DNA from: JBFXDI01 sp050181295
GTDB lineage: Bacteria; Pseudomonadota; Alphaproteobacteria; Rhizobiales; Aestuariivirgaceae
NCBI GenBank assembly: GCA_050181295.1
Contig: JBFXDI010000028.1
Span: forward strand, 1-34,158
Direction: 5' to 3'
DNA length: 34,158 nt
In this document: positions 1-8,555 of the stretch, piece by piece
How the letters are laid out: the number at the start of each line of letters is the position of its first letter
How positions within the stretch are numbered: the first letter of the stretch is position 1
Made by a program: the position numbers and the translations under genes
Notes under the pieces: generated by a model
What the model was told of the DNA's origin: nothing
Databases searched by the model: none
Seen by the model: the letters and a program-made list of their open reading frames with translations, nothing else

Positions 1-15
1 ACGGTGGAAGGAAGC

Positions 16-40
16 GCACCTCCCCCTTGGGGGGCTGGGC
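16..40. repeat. Solo end of the RIME-like palindromic repeat
   Basis: The motif CACCTCCCCCTTGGGGGG repeats the left end of the larger elements at 118-236 and 33484-33603, but the rest of the element is missing. It is probably a truncated copy. Confidence 0.5.
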
Positions 41-55
41 GAGACCGTTCCTTCC

Positions 56-95
56 TGTCATCCCGGAAGCCGCGTCAGCGGCTGTCCGGGATCGG
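56..95. repeat. 40-bp extragenic palindrome, copy 1
   Basis: A hairpin with arms around CATCCCGGA and TCCGGGAT. A second copy at 7485-7524 is identical except for one base (G here at 74, T there). This is typical of a short interspersed extragenic palindrome. It lies between genes and has no coding potential. Confidence 0.8.
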
Positions 96-117
96 AACCG
101 CGCGGAAGCTGCAAACG

Positions 118-236
118 CACCCCTCCCCCTTGGGGGGAGGTCGGCCGGCGCGAATGCGTCGGCCGGGTGGGGCATGAAGGGCTCATCAGTCCACCCGGAT
201 GGTCACCCCACCCCTTCAAGGGGAAGGGGGTGCAAC
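118..236. repeat. RIME-like palindromic element, copy 1
   Basis: An element of about 120 bp with inverted ends: GCACCCCTCCCCCTT on the left and AAGGGGAAGGGGGTGC on the right. Internal arms are built on GGTCGGCC and GGCCGGGTGGGG. The copy at 33484-33603 has the same order of blocks and the same length. The structure (two large palindromes, about 110-120 bp, intergenic only) resembles the Rhizobium-specific intergenic mosaic elements (RIME). That assignment is by memory of the motif and needs an alignment. Confidence 0.7.
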
Positions 237-304
237 AAGGGGCGGCCATGACGCCTTCTTTGAAGGCATCTTCCATATCGCCATCGCCGGGCTACCCACT
301 GTCC

Positions 305-380
305 GTCACCCCGGGGAAAGCTGGGGTCCAATGTAGCCTTTCCGCTCGGCTCCATTGGATGCCAGCTTCCGCTGACGATG
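305..380. repeat. Extragenic hairpin, mosaic repeat family D, copy 1
   Basis: Inverted arms AAGCTGGGGTCCAATG (from about 318) and CATTGGATGCCAGCTT (353-368) flank a short loop. The outer blocks (GTCACCCC, GAAAGCTGGG, CCAGCTTCCGCTG) match the element at 22635-22710, while the loop sequences differ. Confidence 0.6.
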
Positions 381-483
381 GAGGGGCAGCCCTCTCCAAT
401 CGAATTTCCCCTATCCCTTTTCCCGCCCCGATGTTTTAGGGTGCCGCGGCTCCAAAACCCCCGCTCCCTCGAGAGGCCGGATT

Positions 484-1881
484 TTGCGCTACATATCGAC
501 CCGCGGCGGTGCCCCGGCCATGGATTTCGAGGGCGTGCTGCTCGCGGGCCTTGCCGCCGACGGCGGCCTCTATGTCCCCGAAACCTGGCCCTCGCTCGCG
601 CCCGAGGCGCTTGCCACCCTGCGCGGCCGCCCCTACGCGGAGGTGGCGCTCGCCGTCATCCGCCCGTTCGTCGGCGCCTCCCTTCCGGAGGCCGAGCTCA
701 AGGCCATCATCGCCGATACCTATGCGGGCTTCCGCCACACCGCCGTGACGCCGCTCAAGCAGCTCGATGCCGACCGCTGGCTGCTCGAGCTCTTCCACGG
801 GCCGACGCTCGCCTTCAAGGACGTCGCCATGCAGTTGCTGGCGCGGCTCATGGACCGCGCGCTAAAAAATCGCGGCAGGCAGGCCACCATCGTCGTGGCG
901 ACCTCGGGCGACACGGGCGGGGCGGCGGTCGAAGCCTTCCGCGAGACCGATCGCGTGAGCCTCTTCGTCCTGCATCCGAAGGGCCGCGTCAGCGACGTGC
1001 AGCGTCGCCAGATGACGACGGTGCTTGCGCCCCACATCCACAACATCGCCATCGAAGGCACCTTCGACGATGCCCAGGCGTTGGTGAAGGCCATGTTCGC
1101 CGACCAGGCCTTCCGCGAGCGCAACCGTCTTGCCGCCGTCAACTCGATCAACTGGGCGCGGATCGTCGCGCAGGCCGTCTACTACGTCGCCTCCGCGCTG
1201 GCCCTGGGCGCGCCCTCGCGGAGCTTGAGCTTCTCGGTCCCGACCGGCAATTTCGGCGACGTCTATGCGGGCTTCGTCGCCAAGCGCTTGGGAATCCCGA
1301 TCGACCGGCTGGTGGTGGCGACCAACGTCAACGACATCCTCGACCGCGCGATGCGGACCGGCCGCTACGAGGTGCGCGGCGTCGAGCCGACCGAGAGCCC
1401 GTCCATGGACATCCAGGTGTCGAGCAATTTCGAGCGGCTGCTCTTCGAGGCCTCCGGCCGCGACGCGGGCGAGGTGCGCGGGCTCATGGCCTCGCTCTCC
1501 CAGAGCGGCGCCTTCACCATTCCGGACGAAACGCTCGCCCGCATCCAGGCGAACTTCGATTCGATGAGCCTCGATGCCGCCGGCACCCGTGCCGAGCTTG
1601 TCGAAGCTCTCGCCGGGACGGGCGAGCTTATCGATCCGCACACCGCCGTCGGCTGTGCCGCCGCCCGCCGCTTCGCCGTCAAGGGCACTCCCATGGTGAC
1701 GCTCTCCACCGCCCATCCGGCGAAGTTCCCGGATGCCGTCGAGGCGGCGACCGGCGTCAGGCCGGAGCTGCCGCCGCGGCTTTCGGATCTGGAGCTGCGC
1801 GAGGAGCGCTTCGCGGTCCTCCCCAATGCGCTCGCCGAAGTCCAGGCCTTCATCGACGCCCGCGCCGCAAAGGAGGCCTGA
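484..1881 (+). CDS. thrC: Threonine synthase
   Basis: Converts O-phospho-L-homoserine to L-threonine and phosphate, the last step of threonine synthesis, in the cytoplasm with PLP. The 465-residue protein has the usual length for the alphaproteobacterial form. It begins with the family's N-terminal pattern (YISTRGGAP, then GLYVPE) and has the PLP-lysine motif GPTLAFKDVAMQ (K112). It also has the phosphate-binding stretch TSGDTGGAAVEAF and the motif SVPTGNFGDVYAGF. The TTG start is chosen because GAGAGG sits seven bases upstream and the family's N-terminus is complete from there; the next ATG (520) would remove it. Two bases separate it from the M16 peptidase gene, so the two are surely co-transcribed, as is common in Hyphomicrobiales. 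Confidence 0.96.
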   Translation: MRYISTRGGAPAMDFEGVLLAGLAADGGLYVPETWPSLAPEALATLRGRPYAEVALAVIRPFVGASLPEAELKAIIADTYAGFRHTAVTPLKQLDADRWLLELFHGPTLAFKDVAMQLLARLMDRALKNRGRQATIVVATSGDTGGAAVEAFRETDRVSLFVLHPKGRVSDVQRRQMTTVLAPHIHNIAIEGTFDDAQALVKAMFADQAFRERNRLAAVNSINWARIVAQAVYYVASALALGAPSRSLSFSVPTGNFGDVYAGFVAKRLGIPIDRLVVATNVNDILDRAMRTGRYEVRGVEPTESPSMDIQVSSNFERLLFEASGRDAGEVRGLMASLSQSGAFTIPDETLARIQANFDSMSLDAAGTRAELVEALAGTGELIDPHTAVGCAAARRFAVKGTPMVTLSTAHPAKFPDAVEAATGVRPELPPRLSDLELREERFAVLPNALAEVQAFIDARAAKEA

Positions 1882-1883
1882 CG

Positions 1884-3143
1884 ATGACGGTCCGCATCAC
1901 CCGCCTCGACAACGGCATCCACGTCCTCACCCACGATTTCCCGCAGCTCGAGACGGTGGCGCTCGGCGTCTGGGTCAGGGCCGGCGCCCGCGACGAGCGG
2001 GAGAGCGAGAACGGGCTTGCGCATTTCCTCGAGCACATGGCCTTCAAGGGCACGAGCCGGCGCGATGCCTTCCAGATCGCCGCCGAGATCGAGGCGGCGG
2101 GCGGCGAGATCAATGCCGCGACCGCCATGGAGACCACCGCCTATTATGCCCGCGTGCTGAAGGAGGACTGGCCGCTCGCCCTCGACATCCTCGCCGACAT
2201 TCTCACCGATCCGATATTCGATGTGGACGAACTCGAGCGCGAGAAGGACGTGATCCTGCAGGAGATCGCCGCCTCCAACGATACGCCGGACGATCTCGTC
2301 TTCGACCTCGCGCAGGCGGCCTCCTGGCCGGGCCACCCGCTCGGCCGCCCGATCCTCGGCACCGCCGACCACGTCGAGGCGCACGGGGCCGAGGACATGG
2401 TGGGCTATCGCGGTGCCCATTATGGCGGCGCGCGCATGGTGGTGTCGGCCGCCGGCCGCATCGACCATGAGGCCTTCGTGGCGGAGGCCGCGCGGCTTCT
2501 GGCGGGCGTCCCCTCCGGCGGGCAGCCGGTGCGCGCCACGCCCGCCTTCGCCGGCGGACCCTCGCTCACCTCGCGGCCCCTCGATCAGACGCACCTCGTC
2601 CTCTCCTTTCCCTCCGTCGGCTATCACGACGACGACATCTATGCCGTGCAGGTGCTTTCGAGCGTGCTCGGCGGCGGCATGTCCTCCCGCCTTTTCCAGG
2701 AGGTGCGCGAGAAGCGCGGCCTCTGCTATTCGGTCTTCTCCACCGCCTCCGCCTACCAGGACACGGGCCTCTTCACGGTCTATGCCGCGAGCTCCGCTGA
2801 GAAGTCGGACGAGCTGGCGGGCGTGGTGAGCGAGGTGATGCTGTCGCTCATCGACGGTGTGGGAGCCGACGAAATCGCCCGCGCCAGGGCGCAGCTCAAG
2901 GCGGGCCTCGTCATGAGCCTCGAGAGCGCCTCCGGCCGCGCCGACCAGATCGCGCGCCAGTTCCTGGCCTTCGGACGGGTGCCGCTCATCTCCGAGATCA
3001 TCGCCAAGGTCGAGCGCGTGGACGAGGCCGACATCCGGCGTCTCGCCTCCCGCATCTTCCGCGGCAGCCCTCCGGCGGTCGCGGCGGTGGGCGACATTTC
3101 CCGGCTTGCGCCCTATGATAGGCTCGCGGCAAGGTTCGCCTGA
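1884..3143 (+). CDS. M16 family zinc peptidase (mitochondrial processing peptidase-like)
   Basis: A 419-residue pitrilysin/insulinase-family metallopeptidase of the short single-subunit type related to the mitochondrial processing peptidase beta subunit. The inverted zinc motif HFLEH is at 47-51 (zinc ligands H47 and H51, catalytic E50). The third ligand is probably E127 in VILQEI, at the expected 76-residue distance. The second half contains the family's conserved SRLFQEVREKRGLCYSVFS segment. No signal peptide is visible, so it probably acts in the cytoplasm. A strong ribosome binding site (AAGGAGG) precedes the ATG by seven bases, and the gene starts just after thrC. Its natural substrates are not known from sequence; the family degrades or trims peptides. 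Confidence 0.93.
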   Translation: MTVRITRLDNGIHVLTHDFPQLETVALGVWVRAGARDERESENGLAHFLEHMAFKGTSRRDAFQIAAEIEAAGGEINAATAMETTAYYARVLKEDWPLALDILADILTDPIFDVDELEREKDVILQEIAASNDTPDDLVFDLAQAASWPGHPLGRPILGTADHVEAHGAEDMVGYRGAHYGGARMVVSAAGRIDHEAFVAEAARLLAGVPSGGQPVRATPAFAGGPSLTSRPLDQTHLVLSFPSVGYHDDDIYAVQVLSSVLGGGMSSRLFQEVREKRGLCYSVFSTASAYQDTGLFTVYAASSAEKSDELAGVVSEVMLSLIDGVGADEIARARAQLKAGLVMSLESASGRADQIARQFLAFGRVPLISEIIAKVERVDEADIRRLASRIFRGSPPAVAAVGDISRLAPYDRLAARFA

Positions 3144-3188
3144 GATGATCAGCGCACGGCGGTTTGCCGCTGAGGTTGCGATAGAAGC

Positions 3189-3776
3189 ATGGTCTTCCTG
3201 CGCAGCGTGAGCTTTCAGGAGCCGGAGGCCCTGATCCAGGGCCGCGACGTGGTGCTGCGCATGCCACGCATGGCCGACTACGAAGCCTGGGCCGAGCTCC
3301 GGGAGGCGAGCCGCGCCTTCCTCGTGCGCTGGGAGCCGGTATGGCCGCGCGACGACCTGACCCGCGGCGCCTTCCGCGCCCGCGTGAAGCGCTATATGCG
3401 CGATTTCCGCGAGGATCAGGCCTATGCCTTCTTCATCTTCCGCGCAGATACCGGCGCTCTGGCGGGCGGGCTGACGCTGTCCAATGTCCGCCGCGGCGTC
3501 GCCCAGACCGGCTCCGTCGGCTACTGGATCGGCGCGCCGCACGCCCGCCAGGGCCTGATGAAGGCGGGCCTTCGGGCCTTCATTCCCTATGCCTTCGACG
3601 CCCTGCGCCTCAACCGGCTGGAGGCCGCCTGTCTGCCCGTCAACGACGCCTCGATCCGGCTCCTGCGGGCCACCGGCTTCTCCGAGGAGGGCCTCGCCCG
3701 GCGCTATCTCAAGATCAACGGGATGTGGCAGGATCATCTCCTGTTCGGGATGCTTGCCGACGATCCCAGGCCCTGA
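3189..3776 (+). CDS. GNAT N-acetyltransferase, RimJ-like
   Basis: A 195-residue acetyltransferase of the RimJ/RimL type, which transfers acetyl from acetyl-CoA to N-terminal amines of ribosomal or other proteins. Typical features are the opening strand with RDVVLRMPRMADYEAWAELR, the central GSVGYWIGAPHARQGLMKAG (V-motif and the acetyl-CoA pyrophosphate loop around 118-128), and the late RLNRLEAACLPVNDASIRLL followed by GFSEEG. It follows the M16 gene by 45 bases and precedes the EAL protein gene, an arrangement I recall in other Hyphomicrobiales. The exact substrate cannot be told. The ribosome binding site of this start is weak. Confidence 0.9.
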   Translation: MVFLRSVSFQEPEALIQGRDVVLRMPRMADYEAWAELREASRAFLVRWEPVWPRDDLTRGAFRARVKRYMRDFREDQAYAFFIFRADTGALAGGLTLSNVRRGVAQTGSVGYWIGAPHARQGLMKAGLRAFIPYAFDALRLNRLEAACLPVNDASIRLLRATGFSEEGLARRYLKINGMWQDHLLFGMLADDPRP

Positions 3777-3874
3777 TGGTGAGATTGCGCGGCGGTTTCC
3801 GGAGCTTGTCAGGCCGTCCGCCAGCGTCTACGAGACTTGGCGTGGGTAGCGGGACGTGGTTGGAGTGGGGGGCC

Positions 3875-6800
3875 ATGGCGCGGTTTCGCACGCTGGCGTG
3901 GGTGGTGGCGCTGGCGTGCGTGGCGTTCGCCTGGCACGCGCCGGCCTCCGCCGAGATCGTCAACGCCGCCTTCAAGCCTCCGAGCCTCGATCTTTCCCGC
4001 TATGTCTCGGTCGTCGAGAGCGAGCGCCCGACGCTCACGATCGAGCTGCCGGATGACGGCGTGGGCGGGCCCCGCTCGCTCGCGCTGGAGGCTCAAGGAC
4101 CCGGTCCCGTCTACCGCTGGGCCATCGTCACGCTCCGCAATCCAGACCCCGCCGGCCGCTCGCTGGTGATGAGCCTGCCCATGACGGGCTTCGCGGCCTC
4201 GGGCTTCGACTGGCCGCAAACCCTCGCCGCGAGGATTGGGCTCGTGAAGGCGGCGAGCGGCGATCCCGTCGAGCGCCTCGACACGGCGGGCCTCGAGGCC
4301 GTGGGCGTCACGGTGCCGGCCGGCGCTACCCATTCCTACGCCATCGAGGTTCTGGACGAGGTGGCGGGCCTCACGCTCTGGCAGCGGCCTTCCTTCGAGG
4401 CCGAGGCGCGCTGGCGCCATTTCTTGGCCGGAGCGGTCCTGAGCATCGCAGGTCTGCTCGCGGCCGCCGTCACCGTTATGGCCGCGATGACGCTCGGCGG
4501 CCTGGCGCTCGCCGGCGCGCTTTTCGCCTGGCCGGCTGTCGCTTTCATCGCCGTCGAGTTCGGCTATCTCCCCGCCTTCGTGGATGGCCTCTCGCTCGGC
4601 GCGGCGGGCGCCGACCGTATCCGCGCCATGGTCGAGGCGCTCATGCTGGCAGGACTCGCGGGTCTCGGCTCCAGCCTCTTCGATCTCCGCCGCTACATCC
4701 CCATGGCCGGCATGGTGGCGCTGCTTGTGGCGGGCGCGGCGCTGGGCCTTGCGGCCTATGGCTGGTTCGAGCCGCTCGTCGCCTCTGGGGTCGCGCGCAT
4801 GGCCTTCGGCGCCGTGGTGCTGGCGGGCGCGGTGCTCATTGTCCTGCTGGCGCGCCACGATGCTGTGCAGGCCCTGGAATCGACGCCCTTCTGGTTCGTG
4901 CTCGCGGTCTGGACCGGCGCCGCGGCGGCGGTTGCCTCCTCATCGGCCTTCAACTCCGCGGCGTCCGCCATCGTGGCCGGCGGCCTGCTCCTTGTGCTGC
5001 TCGCGCTCGCGCTGACGCTCCTGCGCTTCGTCATCGCCTATGGCGGCAGCGCCGGCCGCCTCGTGCAGGAGACCGACCGGCGGGCGCTGGCGCTCGCCGG
5101 CTCCGAGCTTGCCGTGTGGGACTGGCAGGCTTCCAAGGGAAAGTTCTTCGTCGGCGCCGAGCTCGACCGGATGCTGGGCTTCGAGCAGGGCACCATCGGC
5201 AATCGCAGCCTGAAAGGCTGGATCGAGCTCATCCATCCCGCCGACCGCGCCGCCTATGTGGCCGCCGTCGAGGCCGCCGAGCAGCGGGGCCGCGGCGGCT
5301 TCTCGCACGAGTTTCGCCTCAGGCGCGGCGACGGAAGCTATCGCTGGTTCCAGCTTCGCGCCCGCGCCGCCCAGGAGGGCAGGAGGTCCTTGCGGCTCGT
5401 CGGCACGCTTGCCGACATCACCTCCTTCCGGCGGTCCGAGGACCGGCTCCTGAGCGACGCCGTGCGCGACCGGGTGACGGGGCTTCCGAACCGCGCCCTC
5501 TTCGTCGACCGGCTCGAGCGGGCGGTGAAGAGCGCCGTCGCCGAGGAGGATCTGTCGCTCTATGTGATCGTGATCGGGCTCGACCGTTTCGAGCAGTTGA
5601 ACAGCAGCCTCGGCCACGAGGTCGGCGACAGCCTGCTCGCGATCCTGGCGCGCCGCCTTTCCCGCTTCATCGGCGCCGAGGATACGCTCGCGCGGCTCAG
5701 GGGCGACCAGTTCGGCATCATCTTCCGCGCCTCGCGTCCACTGCGCGAGGTGAACGCCCTCGTCGAGGAGCTGAAAGCCGCTCTCGCCCAGCCGGTGAGC
5801 CTGCGCCCGCGCGAGGTGGTGGTGGCGACCAGCATCGGCGTGGCGCGCCTGCGCCATGGCGGCGTCGACCCCGAGGAGCTTCTGAAGGACGCCGAGGTCG
5901 CGCTCTACGAGGCGATTCGCAAGGGGCGCTCGGCGGTCGAGTTCTTCACTCCCGACATGCGCGACGAGCGCTCGCGGCTCATTTCCCTCGAGCAGGATCT
6001 GCGCCGCGCGGTCGAGCGCAATGAGATCGAGATCGTCTTCCAGCCCATCATGCGGCTTTCGACCCGCGAGCTCGCGGGCTTCGAGGCGCTGATCCGCTGG
6101 CGGCGCGGCGGCGAGGTGCTGGTCGAGCCCGACGGCTTCATCGGCCTTGCCGAGGAGATCGGCGTCATCCGCGATCTCGGCCGCTACATGCTCACCCAGT
6201 CGGTGCGCCAGGCCGGCATCTGGTACCGCGCCTTCCGTCCGCGCGATCCGATCTACGTGGCGGTGAACCTTTCCTCCTCCGAGCTCCTGAACGCCGATCT
6301 CGTCGATGAGGTGCGCACGCTGCTGACGCGCGAGGACGTCAATCCGCAGGCGCTCCGGATCGAGATCACCGAGTCGCTCGTCATGCAGAATCTCGAGCTT
6401 TCGGAAAAAATCCTCGAGCGGCTCCGCCAGATGGGCGTCGGCCTCTCCTGCGACGATTTCGGCACCGGCTACTCCGCACTCTCGAATCTGCGCCGGCTGC
6501 CCTTCGACACGCTCAAGATGGACAAGAGCTTCCTCGACCACGAGGAAGACGACGAGCGGGCGCGCGTCTTGCTTGAGTCGGTGCTGATGCTCGCGCACGA
6601 CCTGGGCTTGAGCGTCGTGGCCGAAGGCATCGAGAAGGAGGAGCAGCTCGAGCACCTGACCGGGCTCGGCTGCGACTACGGGCAGGGCTTCTTCATCGGC
6701 GCGCCCGCGAGCTCCAAACAGGTGATGGAGGCGCTGAGCGGGCTTCCCTACAGCACCGGCGCCAGGGGCGGCGGCATGCAGGGCTTCTGGGCCCGCTTCG

Positions 6801-7408
6801 TCGGCCGCCGCGACCCAAGACGTCAATCGGTCATGGACGAGGAGGCGGCGCCGAAGGCGGCCCCGTCGTGGCAGGAGCCCATCGAGGAGAAGCCCGAGCC
6901 TTCGCGCGAGGAGCCGCCCACGCCCGAGCCTGTGGTCGAAGTGCTGCCGCTCGACTTCGAGGGTTCGCCGTTCTCCTCCTCGCGGTCTGAGCCGCGCGAG
7001 GAGCTGCCTCCGATCGACGAGCGCGAAGGCGAGGGCTTCGCCGAGCCCGAAACCGCCGAGCCCGCCGGACCGGAGCCGGAGGAGGAGCCCGCGGCGGAGG
7101 AAGAACCCGCTGTCGCGACAGCCGATGCGCCTGTCGAGCCGCGGCAGGACGTATCCGCCACCGATGAGGACTCGTCTTCGACGGAAGAAGCCGAAGCCGC
7201 AGTCGTACCGGAAGAGGAAGACGCTGGAACGACCGTCGTCGATGATGAAGCGATGTCCGACAAGGAAGCCGACGAGGAAATTGAAACTCCCGAGGAGACC
7301 CTTGAGGAGGCCGGGAAGCCGGAGAAGGCCGAGGCGCGTCGCCTGGCGTCGACCCGCCAGCTCCGCCGCCGCCTTCGCCGCGCCGCACGGCCGCGCTCGG
7401 GCGAATAG
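3875..7408 (+). CDS. Membrane PAS / degenerate GGDEF / EAL cyclic-di-GMP protein
   Basis: About 1177 residues. A signal peptide (cut near ASA-E, about 26/27) leads to a periplasmic domain, then a cluster of about six to eight hydrophobic segments (about 185-390). Next come a PAS domain (about 400-525), GGDEF (about 530-690), EAL (about 705-955) and a tail rich in Glu and Pro that ends Arg-rich. The GGDEF signature reads RGDQF (609-613), so diguanylate cyclase activity is probably lost. The EAL side keeps its key motifs: EAL (737-739), NLSSSE, EITES, DDFGTGYS (first Asp 860) and AEGIE. It is therefore probably an active c-di-GMP phosphodiesterase tuned by the sensor domains. ATG 3875 is preferred because of the signal peptide. 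An in-frame ATG at 3776 overlapping the previous stop would hide that signal 33 residues in. Confidence 0.88.
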   Translation: MARFRTLAWVVALACVAFAWHAPASAEIVNAAFKPPSLDLSRYVSVVESERPTLTIELPDDGVGGPRSLALEAQGPGPVYRWAIVTLRNPDPAGRSLVMSLPMTGFAASGFDWPQTLAARIGLVKAASGDPVERLDTAGLEAVGVTVPAGATHSYAIEVLDEVAGLTLWQRPSFEAEARWRHFLAGAVLSIAGLLAAAVTVMAAMTLGGLALAGALFAWPAVAFIAVEFGYLPAFVDGLSLGAAGADRIRAMVEALMLAGLAGLGSSLFDLRRYIPMAGMVALLVAGAALGLAAYGWFEPLVASGVARMAFGAVVLAGAVLIVLLARHDAVQALESTPFWFVLAVWTGAAAAVASSSAFNSAASAIVAGGLLLVLLALALTLLRFVIAYGGSAGRLVQETDRRALALAGSELAVWDWQASKGKFFVGAELDRMLGFEQGTIGNRSLKGWIELIHPADRAAYVAAVEAAEQRGRGGFSHEFRLRRGDGSYRWFQLRARAAQEGRRSLRLVGTLADITSFRRSEDRLLSDAVRDRVTGLPNRALFVDRLERAVKSAVAEEDLSLYVIVIGLDRFEQLNSSLGHEVGDSLLAILARRLSRFIGAEDTLARLRGDQFGIIFRASRPLREVNALVEELKAALAQPVSLRPREVVVATSIGVARLRHGGVDPEELLKDAEVALYEAIRKGRSAVEFFTPDMRDERSRLISLEQDLRRAVERNEIEIVFQPIMRLSTRELAGFEALIRWRRGGEVLVEPDGFIGLAEEIGVIRDLGRYMLTQSVRQAGIWYRAFRPRDPIYVAVNLSSSELLNADLVDEVRTLLTREDVNPQALRIEITESLVMQNLELSEKILERLRQMGVGLSCDDFGTGYSALSNLRRLPFDTLKMDKSFLDHEEDDERARVLLESVLMLAHDLGLSVVAEGIEKEEQLEHLTGLGCDYGQGFFIGAPASSKQVMEALSGLPYSTGARGGGMQGFWARFVGRRDPRRQSVMDEEAAPKAAPSWQEPIEEKPEPSREEPPTPEPVVEVLPLDFEGSPFSSSRSEPREELPPIDEREGEGFAEPETAEPAGPEPEEEPAAEEEPAVATADAPVEPRQDVSATDEDSSSTEEAEAAVVPEEEDAGTTVVDDEAMSDKEADEEIETPEETLEEAGKPEKAEARRLASTRQLRRRLRRAARPRSGE

Positions 7409-7426
7409 GCGGCCGTCGGAACATGG

Positions 7427-7459
7427 ATCCCGGACTTGGCCTTGCGGCCAATCCGGGAT
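7427..7459. repeat. Strong hairpin just after the EAL gene
   Basis: The arms ATCCCGGA and TTGGCC, split by one unpaired C, pair with GGCCAATCCGGGAT across a four-base loop (TTGC). The hairpin starts 18 bases after the EAL stop. The outer arms match those of the palindromes at 56-95 and 7485-7524, so it is a shorter relative. It could stop transcription or protect the 3' end, but no T-run follows. Confidence 0.6.
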
Positions 7460-7484
7460 GACACAGGGAAAGTCCACACAGCCT

Positions 7485-7524
7485 TGTCATCCCGGAAGCC
7501 GCTTCAGCGGCTGTCCGGGATCGG
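7485..7524. repeat. 40-bp extragenic palindrome, copy 2
   Basis: Matches 56-95 at 39 of 40 bases in the same orientation. It lies in the 253-base gap between the EAL gene and the convergent exporter gene, next to two other repeats. Confidence 0.8.
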
Positions 7525-7564
7525 GGCCGTGAGAGCGTCGGAAGCCGAATCCCTGTCTTATTCA

Positions 7565-7632
7565 ACCGCTCGTCCCCGCGAAGGCGGGGACCCAGGGTTC
7601 GCGCCGTGGATTCCCGCCTGCGCGGGAATGAG
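7565..7632. repeat. Double hairpin; its first 31 bases recur inverted at 29920
   Basis: The first part, GTCCCCGCGAAGGCGGGGAC with its flanks (7565-7595), is found exactly in the opposite orientation at 29920-29950. A second, perfect hairpin follows: ATTCCCGC (7610-7617), loop CTGC, GCGGGAAT (7622-7629). The pair sits downstream of two converging genes and may end transcripts from both sides. Confidence 0.7.
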
Positions 7633-7661
7633 CGGAATACTCAACCTGATCGCACGAACCC

Positions 7662-8555
7662 CTATCCGCCTCTCGCCGCGCCGCGCGCGAAGTCGAGCGC
7701 CGCGTGCGCCACGACCGCCACGAGCACGATGGTGCCGCCGATGAAGCTCGCGGTCGGCGGCAGTTCGGAGAGCACGAGCCAGGCGATGAGGATGGCGAAG
7801 GGGATTTCCGCCGTCCCGAACAGCCCTGCCTCGGCGGCCGGAACGAGCCGCGTGCCCTCGGTGAGGAGGATGATGCTGGCGGCGAAGGTCACCCCGAAAG
7901 CCGCGAGCACCATGAGATCCTCAGCGCTCACCTGCAGCGGGTCGGTGACCACCCAGCCGAGCAGGAAGACCTGGACCGATGACACGGCGGCGGCGAGCAC
8001 GGCGGGCGTGTCCTTGAAGAGCCGGATCAGCACCATGTAGAGCGCCAGGCCCATGCTCATCAGGAGCGCCAGCACGTCGCCGAGGATCCCGCCCGAGCCG
8101 ATCCCGCCCCAGGCCATGATGCCGACGCCCGCGATGGCCGCGCCCGCCGCCGCGAGCGTCGCCCTATGCACCCTCTCGCCCATCATCAGCCAGCCGAGGC
8201 CCGCGGCAAGGAAGGGCACGGTCGCATAGATCAGGGTGACGTTCGCCACATAGGTCAGCTTGAAGGCGGCGATGAAGACGAGCGAGCAGGCGCTGCCGAG
8301 CGTCGCGAGCGCCCAGCCGCGCCAGCCGAGGCTTGCGACGCCCTCGCCGAGCGAGGTTCCGTCGCGCCACACGACGTAAGCCGCGATCACCGGCGCGCCG
8401 AAGAGCCCGCGCCAGCACACGATCGTCCAGGAATCGCTCGGCACCATCTTGGTGAGGACGCCCGCGAGGCTGAACATCACCGCCGATGCCAGCACCAGGA
8501 CGACGCCGAGGGAGTGGGAAGGATGCCGCGCGAGGGCTGGCGCGTTGGAAGTCAT
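7662..8555 (-). CDS. EamA-family (DMT superfamily) transporter
   Basis: A 297-residue integral membrane protein with about ten hydrophobic segments arranged as two EamA repeats, the usual length of the drug/metabolite exporter family. The first repeat opens with LGVVLVLASAVMFSLAGVL and the typical SWTIVCWRGLF loop. The second holds ILGDVLALLMSMGLALYMVLIR and the closing PFAILIAWLVLSELPPTASFIGG, where E in LSE and the PP pair are family hallmarks. Members export or import small metabolites such as amino acids; the substrate cannot be read from sequence. Its ATG overlaps the stop of the upstream DUF6456 gene by four bases (ATGA), so the two are translationally coupled. Confidence 0.92.
   Translation of the reverse strand: MTSNAPALARHPSHSLGVVLVLASAVMFSLAGVLTKMVPSDSWTIVCWRGLFGAPVIAAYVVWRDGTSLGEGVASLGWRGWALATLGSACSLVFIAAFKLTYVANVTLIYATVPFLAAGLGWLMMGERVHRATLAAAGAAIAGVGIMAWGGIGSGGILGDVLALLMSMGLALYMVLIRLFKDTPAVLAAAVSSVQVFLLGWVVTDPLQVSAEDLMVLAAFGVTFAASIILLTEGTRLVPAAEAGLFGTAEIPFAILIAWLVLSELPPTASFIGGTIVLVAVVAHAALDFARGAARGG

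Larger units (their letters stand above)
1..483. other. Gene-free, repeat-filled stretch upstream of thrC
   Basis: No reading frame here looks like a real protein; the frames present are short and rich in Pro, Arg and Gly. The stretch is a patchwork of palindromic elements that recur elsewhere in the window, listed separately at 16-40, 56-95, 118-236 and 305-380. The last 45 bases carry the ribosome binding site GAGAGG (471-476) for thrC. A promoter for the thrC operon should lie here, but I could not pick out a convincing -35/-10 pair. Confidence 0.7.

Noticed and set aside
378..1883. A frame continuous with the M16 peptidase that extends upstream through thrC, which would give a 921-residue protein
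   Set aside because: The upstream part is an out-of-frame copy of thrC, full of Arg, Gly and Pro with no motif. The M16 start at 1884 has a strong ribosome binding site.
1365..3737. Very long minus-strand open frame (790 codons) opposite thrC, M16 and GNAT
   Set aside because: A mirror frame typical of GC-rich codon bias. The plus-strand proteins carry clear family motifs and the antisense product has none.
3341..3874. N-terminal extension of the EAL protein into the GNAT gene
   Set aside because: The extension is an out-of-frame GNAT sequence. A signal peptide begins at the ATG at 3875.
4940..7477. Long minus-strand frame opposite the EAL protein gene
   Set aside because: Same reason: low-complexity His, Arg, Gly and Asp-rich product with no recognisable domain.
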